Of a stretch of 22,477 nucleotides of DNA, positions 15,999 to 22,477 are shown piece after piece. How positions within the stretch are numbered: the first letter of the stretch is position 1; each line of letters starts with the position of its first letter. The position numbers and the translations under genes were made by a program. The DNA is taken from positions 1-22,477 of the forward strand of contig DATEBA010000061.1 in the NCBI GenBank assembly GCA_035288045.1, given 5' to 3'. The stretch comes from DATEBA01 sp035288045 (GTDB lineage Bacteria; Actinomycetota; UBA4738; HRBIN12). The notes beneath the pieces were generated by a model. The model did not search any database, was not told the origin of the DNA, and worked only from the letters and a program-made list of their open reading frames with translations.

Positions 15999-16004
15999 TA
16001 GACT
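15999..16004 (+). promoter_or_regulatory. Candidate leaderless promoter -10 box, valS
   Basis: TAGACT ends 7 nt before the ATG at 16012, the distance expected for a leaderless transcript beginning at that A. A second ATG at 16027 has GGAGGGG three bases before it and could serve as an ordinary start on the same message. No -35 element is visible. Confidence 0.55.
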
Positions 16005-16011
16005 CGGCGCC

Positions 16012-18612
16012 ATGGCGGAGGGGACCATGCAGGCGACCGACATGCCGTCGCAGTACGACCCCACGGCAGCCGAGGGCCGCTGGTACCCGACGTGGATCGA
16101 ACGCGGGTACTTCCACGCCGAGACCCCGAGCGACCGGCCACCGTACTGCATCGTGATCCCGCCTCCGAACGTCACCGGGCGGCTACACATGGGGCACGCG
16201 CTGAACGACACGATCCAGGACATCGTCGTCCGCCGTGCGCGCATGCAGGGGAAAGAGACCCTCTGGCTTCCCGGGACCGACCACGCGGGCATCGCCACGC
16301 AGGTCGTCGTCGAGCGTGAGCTCCGGAAGGAAGGGCTCGAGCGTCGCGATATCGGACGCGAGGCGTTCCTCGAGCGAGCCTGGGCATGGAAGGAGCAGTA
16401 CGGCGGAGAGATCACTCGCCAGATCAAGGCCCTCGGCGCGTCCTGCGACTGGGATCGCGAGCGCTTCACGATGGACGACGGGCTTTCGCGCGCGGTCCGG
16501 GTCGCGTTCGTTCGCATGTATGAGGACGGCCTGATCTACCGAGGTGAGAGGCTCATCAACTGGTGCCCGACCGACCAGACGGCGCTGTCGGACTCCGAGG
16601 TCGAGCACCAGGAGATCGAGGGCGAGCTCGTGACGTTCCGGTACCCGCTCGCCGACGGGTCGGGACATGTGGCCGTTGCCACGACGCGCGTCGAGACGAT
16701 GCTCGGCGACACGGGGATAGCCGTTCACCCCGACGACGATCGCTACCGAGACCTCGTGGGCAAGAGCGTTCGCCACCCGTTCGACGGGCGGGAGCTGCCG
16801 ATCGTGGCCGACCGCGCGGTCGACCCCTCGTTCGGCACCGGTGCAGTGAAGGTGACCCCGGCTCACGACCCCAACGACTTCGATATCGCGGAGCGGGCGG
16901 GTCTCCCGCTCATGAACATCCTCGGCCCCGACGCGTCTCTCACTGGTGCGGTCCCCGAGGAGTTCCGGGGGCTCGACCGGTTCTCCGCTCGCACGCGCGT
17001 GCGGGAGCGCCTGAAGGGGCTCGGTCTGCTCGTGTCCGAGGACCGCCCATACCGGCACTCCGTCGGGCACTGCTACCGATGCCGCTCGGTTATCGAACCG
17101 TGGCTGTCCGGCAAGCAGTGGTTCGTGGCCGTCGAGCGCTTGAAGGAGCCGGCGCGCGGGGCGGCGAGGGATGGCCGCATCCGGTTCGTGCCGGAGCGCT
17201 GGTCGCGCAACTATGACGAGTGGCTCGAGGGTCTGCGCGACTGGAACATCTCCCGCCAGCTCTGGTGGGGGCATCGGATCCCGGTCTGGTACTGCACGGA
17301 CGGTCACGAGTTCGCCGCGACCGAGGACCCGGAGAAGTGCGCCCATTGCGGGAGCACGGAGATCGAGCAGGACCCCGACGTGCTCGACACGTGGTTCTCG
17401 TCGCAGCTCTGGCCGTTCTCGACGCTGGGCTGGCCCGACGACACCGAGGACCTGCGGACCTTCTACCCGACGTCGGTGCTCGTGACCGCCTACGAGATCC
17501 TCTACCTATGGGTGGCCCGCATGATCATGTCGGGCATGTACCTGGTCGGCGACGTCCCGTTCCGAGATGTTGTGATACACGGGCTCGTCCGCGACCGGAG
17601 CGGGCGCAAGATGAGCAAGTCGCTCGGCAACGTGATCGACCCGCTGGACATGGTCGCGAAGTACGGAGCCGACGCCCTCCGGTTCGCGCTCGCGCGGATG
17701 GCGTCGCCCGAGCAGCAGAACCTCCCGGTCGCCGAGGAGGCCATCGAGGCCGGGCGCAACTTCGCGAACAAGATCTGGAACGCGGCACGGCTGCTGCTGC
17801 GCGCGTACCCGGGCGGCTCGCCCACTCTGCCGGAGCGGTTGACGCTCACCGAGCGATGGCTGCTGTCGCGACACGAGGTCTGCGTGGGGGAGGTCGATGC
17901 GGCGATAGAGGAGTACCGGTTCGACGACGCGGCGCAGGCACTCCAACGGTTCCTGTGGTCGGAGTACTGCGACTGGGGCCTGGAGATGCAGAAGGGCCGG
18001 CTGGCCTCGGAGGAGGAGCGCTCCGGCGCGGCGAGCGTGCTCGCGTGGGTGCTGGAGCGGACGCTCCGGCTGCTCCATCCGCTGATGCCGTTCGTGACCG
18101 AGGAGATCTGGCAGCGCCTCGGCGCCGGCGAGTCGATCGTCGTGGCTCCCTGGCCCGAGCCGCACCCCGAGCATGAGGACGCCGGCGCCGAGGCCTCCTT
18201 CCGCGACCTCCAGTCGGTTGTGACCGAGATCCGTTCACTCCAGTCGGCCGCGCCGCCTGAGCTTCGGGGGAAGGTCTCGGTGGATGAGGCATGGCGGGAC
18301 AGGGTGGAGCCATTCCTGGCCGACGTCCGCCGGCTGACGGCAGCGGAGTTGTCTTTCGCCGACCTGCGCGGCGCTATGGCGAAGCTGTCGATCCCGGAGG
18401 GCTTCGACCTCGGTCCGATCGTGGAGCAGAAGCGGCGCAAGCTCGAGGGTCTGCGCGACAGGCTCGACCGCAAGCGCGCGAAGCTCGCGAACGAGTCGTT
18501 CCTCTCGAAGGCCCCGCCCGAGGTCGTCGAGGGCGAGCGTCGCGACGTTGAGCATCTCGAGGGCGAGGAGGCGCGGCTCGCCGCCGAGCTCGAGCAGCTC
18601 GGCACGTCCTGA
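16012..18612 (+). CDS. valS: Valyl-tRNA synthetase
   Basis: The enzyme charges tRNA-Val and edits threonine mistakes. The 866-residue class I synthetase has the HIGH motif as HMGH (59-62, in PPNVTGRLHMGHAL) and KMSKS at 533-537. The connective editing domain holds WCPTDQTALSDSEVE. Downstream are DTWFSSQLWPFSTLGWP and the anticodon-binding helices. The C-terminal coiled coil (about 800-866, rich in Lys, Arg and Glu) is the ValRS tRNA-binding arm. Two starts are credible: ATG 16012 as a leaderless start, or ATG 16027 with a good GGAGGGG site; they differ by five residues outside the conserved domain. No T-box leader fits in the 46-nt gap. It is followed one base after its stop by folC. Confidence 0.97.
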   Translation: MAEGTMQATDMPSQYDPTAAEGRWYPTWIERGYFHAETPSDRPPYCIVIPPPNVTGRLHMGHALNDTIQDIVVRRARMQGKETLWLPGTDHAGIATQVVVERELRKEGLERRDIGREAFLERAWAWKEQYGGEITRQIKALGASCDWDRERFTMDDGLSRAVRVAFVRMYEDGLIYRGERLINWCPTDQTALSDSEVEHQEIEGELVTFRYPLADGSGHVAVATTRVETMLGDTGIAVHPDDDRYRDLVGKSVRHPFDGRELPIVADRAVDPSFGTGAVKVTPAHDPNDFDIAERAGLPLMNILGPDASLTGAVPEEFRGLDRFSARTRVRERLKGLGLLVSEDRPYRHSVGHCYRCRSVIEPWLSGKQWFVAVERLKEPARGAARDGRIRFVPERWSRNYDEWLEGLRDWNISRQLWWGHRIPVWYCTDGHEFAATEDPEKCAHCGSTEIEQDPDVLDTWFSSQLWPFSTLGWPDDTEDLRTFYPTSVLVTAYEILYLWVARMIMSGMYLVGDVPFRDVVIHGLVRDRSGRKMSKSLGNVIDPLDMVAKYGADALRFALARMASPEQQNLPVAEEAIEAGRNFANKIWNAARLLLRAYPGGSPTLPERLTLTERWLLSRHEVCVGEVDAAIEEYRFDDAAQALQRFLWSEYCDWGLEMQKGRLASEEERSGAASVLAWVLERTLRLLHPLMPFVTEEIWQRLGAGESIVVAPWPEPHPEHEDAGAEASFRDLQSVVTEIRSLQSAAPPELRGKVSVDEAWRDRVEPFLADVRRLTAAELSFADLRGAMAKLSIPEGFDLGPIVEQKRRKLEGLRDRLDRKRAKLANESFLSKAPPEVVEGERRDVEHLEGEEARLAAELEQLGTS

Positions 18613-18613
18613 G

Positions 18614-19891
18614 GTGCTATTCGAGGAAGCGTTCGCCGAGCTCGAAGCGCGGAGCGAGTCAAGGATCGTTCCCGGGCTCGAGCGGATCGAGGCTCTCGTC
18701 GAGCTGCTGGGCGACCCGCAGGACACGCACCCGTCCATCCACGTCGCCGGCACGAACGGAAAGACCACCACGTCGCGCCTCGTGGCCGCGCTCGGCTGCT
18801 CGCACGGTCTCACTACCGGCCTCTACACGTCGCCGCATCTGCTCTCGGTCACCGAGCGGTTCGAGGTCTGCGGCGCGCCGATCTCGGGTGAGGCGTTCGC
18901 CGAGCAGTACGAGCGGCTGCTTCCGGTCCTCGAGCTCGTCGACGCGAGGGGGGAATCCGTAACTTACTTCGAGGTTCTCACCGCGCTCGCGTTCCTTTGG
19001 TTCGCCGACCTTCCGGTCGGTCTCGGCGTCTACGAGGTTGGTATGGGCGGCCGCTGGGACGCGACGAACGTCGTGGCCGCCGACGTGGGCGTCATCTGCC
19101 CGGTGGCGCTCGACCACGCGGAGCTCGGCTCGACGGTCGCCGAGGTGGCGGGCGAGAAGGCTGGGATCGTGAAGCCGGGCAAGGTTGTGATCTGCCGGGA
19201 GCAGTCGCCTGAGGCGATGGCGGTGATCGAGGCGCGGAGCAAGGAGGTTGGCGCGCGGCTGCTCCTCGAGGGCCGCGACTTTTCGCTCGAGGAAAGGCTC
19301 CAGGCGATCGGCGGGCAGTCGCTCACCATGAGGACGCCGCAGGCGACGTTCGAGGACGTGCACCTTTCGCTGTTCGGAGCGCACGCGGCGCGGAACGCGG
19401 CGGCAGCCGTCGCGGCTTTCGAGGCTCTCTTGGACCGCCCGCTCTCGGACGACGCCGTGCGCGAGGCGTTTGGCAACGCGCGCTCACCGGGACGCCTGGA
19501 GGTCGTGGCACGGCACCCGCTGCTGGTGCTCGACGGCGCGCACAACCCGGCCGGCACCGAGGCGCTCGTGGCGGCGCTGCCGGACTCGTTCCGGTGGGAG
19601 CGCCTGCACCTCGTCGTCACCGTGTCGGCGGACAAGGACGTCGCCGGGATCCTCGGGCCGCTGGCGTCCGTCGCCGACCGCGCCTACGCCGCGCGCAACG
19701 AGAGCGCACGCTCGGCCGACGCGGCTCTGGTGGCCGCGACGCTCGCGCAGCTGGAGGTCCGGGTCGAGACTTTCGGCTCGGTCGCCGCCGCCCTCCGCGC
19801 TGCCCGGGTGAGCGCCGGCGGCGACGACCTCATCCTGGTGACCGGCTCTCTGTACACTGTCGCGGACGCTCGCCGGGAGCTGGAGGTGTAG
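18614..19891 (+). CDS. folC: Folylpolyglutamate synthase / dihydrofolate synthase
   Basis: FolC adds glutamate to dihydropteroate and/or to folates, which retains folates in the cell and completes folate synthesis. The 425-residue Mur-ligase-type protein has the ATP loop GTNGKTT (46-52) and the family's YEVGMGGRWDATN, a CPVALDHAELG block and DGAHNPAG (307-314). The frame opens at 18548, but the first 22 codons overlap valS and look like shadow sequence. The GTG at 18614, one base after the valS stop, starts right before the conserved FEEAFAELEAR and is preferred. Translation is probably coupled to valS, since no strong ribosome site is present. It ends by overlapping the ndk GTG in TAGTG. The folate product is also the acceptor used by the methyltransferase operon, but no direct link is shown. 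Confidence 0.94.
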   Translation: MLFEEAFAELEARSESRIVPGLERIEALVELLGDPQDTHPSIHVAGTNGKTTTSRLVAALGCSHGLTTGLYTSPHLLSVTERFEVCGAPISGEAFAEQYERLLPVLELVDARGESVTYFEVLTALAFLWFADLPVGLGVYEVGMGGRWDATNVVAADVGVICPVALDHAELGSTVAEVAGEKAGIVKPGKVVICREQSPEAMAVIEARSKEVGARLLLEGRDFSLEERLQAIGGQSLTMRTPQATFEDVHLSLFGAHAARNAAAAVAAFEALLDRPLSDDAVREAFGNARSPGRLEVVARHPLLVLDGAHNPAGTEALVAALPDSFRWERLHLVVTVSADKDVAGILGPLASVADRAYAARNESARSADAALVAATLAQLEVRVETFGSVAAALRAARVSAGGDDLILVTGSLYTVADARRELEV

Positions 19892-20295
19892 TGGCCGAGG
19901 AGCCGACCCTGCTGATCGTGAAGCCCGACGCCGTCCGCCGCGGTCTGATCGGTGAGGTGCTCCGGCGCGTGGAGGCCAAGGGCCTCCGGATAGCAGAGAT
20001 GCGGACGGCGGAGATCGATCGCCCCCTCGCCGAGGAGCTCTACGGCGAGCATCGCGAGAAGGCCTTCTTCGGCGAGCTCGTGGAGTTCATCACGAGCGGG
20101 CCGGCGGTCGTGAGCCGCGTCGAAGGCGAGCAGGCGATCTTCGTGCTCCGTACCCTGATGGGTCCCACCGACCCTGCGGGTGCCCCGCCTGGGACGATCC
20201 GCGGCGACTTCGGCACCGTGATCACCGAGAACCTGGTGCACGGCAGCGATTCCGAGGCGTCGGCCGAGCGCGAGCTGAAGCTCTTCTTCGGCTGA
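19891..20295 (+). CDS. ndk: Nucleoside diphosphate kinase
   Basis: Ndk balances nucleoside triphosphate pools by moving phosphate through a phosphohistidine. The 134-residue product is close to the usual bacterial length of about 136-143. Active-site His117 lies in NLVHGSDS. Lys11 (VKPDAV), Tyr51, Arg104 (GTIRGD) and Asn114 are all in place. The start is a GTG at 19891 sharing one base with the folC stop, with GGAGG at 19882-19886 as ribosome site. The open frame extends upstream through folC, but only this part matches the family. valS-folC-ndk is a common actinobacterial order, presumably one transcript. Confidence 0.97.
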   Translation: MAEEPTLLIVKPDAVRRGLIGEVLRRVEAKGLRIAEMRTAEIDRPLAEELYGEHREKAFFGELVEFITSGPAVVSRVEGEQAIFVLRTLMGPTDPAGAPPGTIRGDFGTVITENLVHGSDSEASAERELKLFFG

Positions 20296-20300
20296 CGGTC

Positions 20301-21914
20301 ATGGGCGATGCGGCCCGCGCCGTCGAGTCCGTCGAACGGTTCCTGCACCGGCACGTCGAGGCGACCCACGCACCGGGCATGGCGGTGGCGCTCACCGACC
20401 GCCAGCGAACGCTGGCCGTTCTCACCTCCGGGTACGCGGAACTGGCCGCGAAGACGCCGGTGGTGCCGGAGCACCTCTTTCAGATCGGGTCGATAAGCAA
20501 GGGCTTCACAGCGATCGCGCTTCTGCAGGAACGGGAGGCCGGACGGCTCGATCTGGAGGCGCCCGTCACGGCGTACCTGCCCTGGTTCGAGGTCCGGTCC
20601 CGCTTCGCGCCCATCACTATCCACCATCTGCTGAGCCACTCCTCGGGGATCGTTCAGGGAACCGACTACACGGCCGAGGCGCTTCACGAGGTGTGGTCGC
20701 TCCGCGAGACCGAGACCGGGTTCCCGCCGGGGGAGGGCTACCTCTACTCGAACGCTGGGTTCAAGGCGCTCGGGCTCGTCCTGGAGGCCGTCGCGGGGAA
20801 GCCGTGGTGGGAGGTCGTCCGCGAGCGGATCCTGGAGCCGCTCGAGATGACCGCGACCGATCCGATCACGACCCACGACACGCGCCGCCGCCTCGCGGTC
20901 GGGTACTGGCCGCCGTACGACGACAGGCCCTGGCACACCAGCCACGGTTGGGTGGAGGCCACCTGGGTGGAGAGCGGAACAGCCGACGGGACGATCTGCT
21001 CGCCGGTGGGGGAGCTCGCCGCGTACGCGCGTTTGCTCCTGAACGACGGCGCGGGAGCGGCCGGGCCGGTGATCTCGCCGGAAAGCTTCGCGCTCATGAC
21101 GCAGCGGGCCACCCCTGCGCCCGACGAGGGCGCGTTCTACGGCTACGGAGTCAGGTGGCTTGACGAGAGCGGCCTTCTGCTGCTCGGCCACTCCGGCTCG
21201 ACGCTCGGGTACTGCGGGTGGGTCCTCACCGATCCTCAGGCGGGGATCGGCGCCGCTGTGCTGGCGAACGCATACGTCGAGCCGCTCTCGGTCGTTCGGT
21301 ACGCCGTGTCGGCGATGCGCGCCGCGGTCCTGGGTGAGGAGGTTCCGCCGCCTTCCGAGCCCGACTCACCTGCGCGCGTGCGGAACGCGGAGGAGTTCGT
21401 CGGGGAGTACAGATCGCCGAGACGAAGGATGAGCATCGTGGCCGAAGGTGAGGGTCTGGCGTTAGAGCTCGAGGCCGGCCGTGTGCCGTTTGAACGGCGG
21501 TCAGACGACGACTTCGTGGTCCCCAACCCGGCGTTCGAGCTGTTCCCTCTTCGGTTCGTGAGGGAAGGGGACAGCGTGGTCGCGGCCACACACGGGCCCG
21601 ACCATTACGTCCGCGACGGCGAGCCCGTGGACGTTCCCAGTCCCGTCGAGTGGGATGCCTTCGTCGGCCACTGGCGGTCGCACGACCCGTGGTTCTCGAA
21701 CTTCCGGGTCTTCGTTCGATCCGGGCGGCTCGTTCTCGCGGGCTCGACGGCGGACGACGAGGGCGATTGGGAGCTGACGGCGCTCCCCGATGGGAGCTTC
21801 CGGGTCGGGGACGAGCGCTCGCCCGACAGAGTCGTCTTCGACACGGTGATCGACCGTCGGGCCACGCGGGCGGTCTTCGACGCAGCGCCTTTCTACAGGA
21901 CCTTCACGCCCTAG
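20301..21914 (+). CDS. Serine beta-lactamase-family hydrolase with duplicated C-terminal module
   Basis: The 537-residue protein belongs to the class C beta-lactamase/penicillin-binding/esterase superfamily; the natural substrate cannot be told, and an esterase or peptidase role is more likely than antibiotic resistance. Motifs are S64-I-S-K67 (nucleophile and general base), Y149-S-N151 and H297-S-G299. The catalytic domain covers about 1-350. Two beta-rich modules follow, one opening with FVGEYRS near 385 and one with FVGHWRS near 455, resembling the lipocalin-like extensions of this family. No signal peptide is seen, so it is probably cytosolic. The ATG is 5 nt after the ndk stop, without a clear ribosome site, so it may be the last gene of that operon. 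It converges on the next gene with 4 nt between stops. Confidence 0.88.
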   Translation: MGDAARAVESVERFLHRHVEATHAPGMAVALTDRQRTLAVLTSGYAELAAKTPVVPEHLFQIGSISKGFTAIALLQEREAGRLDLEAPVTAYLPWFEVRSRFAPITIHHLLSHSSGIVQGTDYTAEALHEVWSLRETETGFPPGEGYLYSNAGFKALGLVLEAVAGKPWWEVVRERILEPLEMTATDPITTHDTRRRLAVGYWPPYDDRPWHTSHGWVEATWVESGTADGTICSPVGELAAYARLLLNDGAGAAGPVISPESFALMTQRATPAPDEGAFYGYGVRWLDESGLLLLGHSGSTLGYCGWVLTDPQAGIGAAVLANAYVEPLSVVRYAVSAMRAAVLGEEVPPPSEPDSPARVRNAEEFVGEYRSPRRRMSIVAEGEGLALELEAGRVPFERRSDDDFVVPNPAFELFPLRFVREGDSVVAATHGPDHYVRDGEPVDVPSPVEWDAFVGHWRSHDPWFSNFRVFVRSGRLVLAGSTADDEGDWELTALPDGSFRVGDERSPDRVVFDTVIDRRATRAVFDAAPFYRTFTP

Positions 21915-21924
21915 CCCGCTAGGG
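21909..21924. terminator. Small stem-loop spanning two convergent stop codons
   Basis: CCCTAG and CTAGGG form a 6-bp stem with a CCCG loop, and each arm contains the TAG stop of one of the two convergent genes. It could work as a weak bidirectional terminator, but no U-run follows on either strand and such a short palindrome may be chance. Confidence 0.3.
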
Positions 21925-22428
21925 GCACTCGAACACGCCCCAGGCGGGAACGGCTTCCGCGCTACCCGGTTCGGGATCCCCGACGCGGCAGTCGTCCTTC
22001 CCGCCACCACCGTAGAGCGTGTCCCAACCCCTCTGGCCGCGAAGTCGATCCCGCCCCGGTCCGCCCTTCACCCAGTCGTCGCCGATCCCGGCGCGCACAC
22101 GGTCCGATCCAAACCCGGTTTCGACCGCGTCTCGACCCTTCCCCGCGCGAACGACGTCCGCCCCCCGCCCGCCGAAGATCGTGTCGGCGCCGTTTCGGCC
22201 GATGATCTTGTCAGAGCCTGGACCCGCGCAAATGACATCGTGCTCAGTGGTCCCTCGGAGGATCTCCCCTTTGTCGGTTCCTCGGATGGTGCAATCCGGC
22301 TTCTCGGTGACATCCCCGGTGGTGTATGCGGCCGACCCCAACGAGCTCGACAGCACTACCGCGGCTGCAACGAACGTGGAGGCCACGCGCCTGGCGGCGC
22401 ACGCCCCAGCAACCCACCGCTTGTTCAT
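21919..22428 (-). CDS. Secreted RTX-like (hemolysin-type) calcium-binding repeat protein
   Basis: The 169-residue product begins with a signal peptide: MNKR, then a hydrophobic stretch at about 18-32 and a likely cleavage after the Ala pair near 34. The mature part is almost entirely glycine/aspartate nonapeptides of the RTX type (about 50-148), such as GRNGADTIF, GGRGADVVR and AGIGDDWVK. These fold into a calcium-bound parallel beta-roll. Four cysteines (46, 67, 147, 168) flank the roll and could form two disulfides. The frame is open to an ATG at 22464, but the ATG at 22428 puts the charged n-region and hydrophobic core in normal places. No toxin, protease or lipase domain is attached. It is probably a small exported structural or calcium-binding protein; role unknown. 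Confidence 0.85.
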   Translation of the reverse strand: MNKRWVAGACAARRVASTFVAAAVVLSSSLGSAAYTTGDVTEKPDCTIRGTDKGEILRGTTEHDVICAGPGSDKIIGRNGADTIFGGRGADVVRAGKGRDAVETGFGSDRVRAGIGDDWVKGGPGRDRLRGQRGWDTLYGGGGKDDCRVGDPEPGSAEAVPAWGVFECP

Positions 22429-22477
22429 CAAGACATCCGCCGGCTCAACCATGCGCCCGCTCAATCATGCGCCCGCG

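Noticed and set aside
15966..16011. A T-box riboswitch before valS
   Set aside because: The gap is only 46 nt, far too short for a T-box leader, and has no stem-loop of that type.

Overview
The window is GC-rich, densely coded bacterial chromosome with short intergenic gaps, frequent 1-4 nt gene overlaps and several GTG starts. The order tig-clpP-clpX ... valS-folC-ndk is typical of Actinomycetota. The zinc-ribbon/cyclase/AAA protein, the HisN-type phosphatase and the likely leaderless promoters fit that phylum too. The window holds only one clpP, next to tig and clpX, and I cannot place the organism below phylum; an uncultured actinobacterial lineage is likely. No tRNA, rRNA, CRISPR array, insertion sequence, phage gene or origin was found.

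Layout. (1) 1-2081: a secreted protein with seven propeller-type repeats, converging on a GT4-like glycosyltransferase. (2) 2107-8276: a TetR regulator divergent from a five-gene corrinoid methyltransferase operon: corrinoid protein, pterin-dependent methyltransferase, RACo-type corrinoid activator, DUF1638 protein, MttB-family methyltransferase. (3) 8278-9039: a HisN/inositol-monophosphatase-type phosphatase on the minus strand. (4) 9094-12413: tig, clpP and clpX, encoding protein folding and proteolysis. (5) 12420-15965: a minus-strand 1181-residue zinc ribbon/nucleotide cyclase/AAA/helical-repeat signalling protein, sitting between clpX and valS. (6) 16012-20295: the tightly coupled valS-folC-ndk. 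(7) 20301-21914: a serine beta-lactamase-family hydrolase. (8) 21919-22428: a secreted RTX-like nonapeptide-repeat protein on the minus strand.

The most interesting unit is region 2. By family logic the MttB-like protein moves a methyl group from an unknown methylated amine, probably a quaternary amine because the gene has no internal amber codon, onto the corrinoid protein. The pterin-domain protein then passes it to tetrahydrofolate, and the RACo protein re-reduces corrinoid that has oxidised to Co(II). DUF1638 is an uncharacterised member of this set. Two matching 15-bp palindromes, one at the TetR start codon and one upstream of the corrinoid gene, look like operators for the TetR protein and suggest substrate-induced control.

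At two divergent gene pairs (9040-9093 and 15966-16011) TAnnnT boxes lie 6-9 nt before the start codons on both strands, which suggests leaderless or nearly leaderless transcripts.
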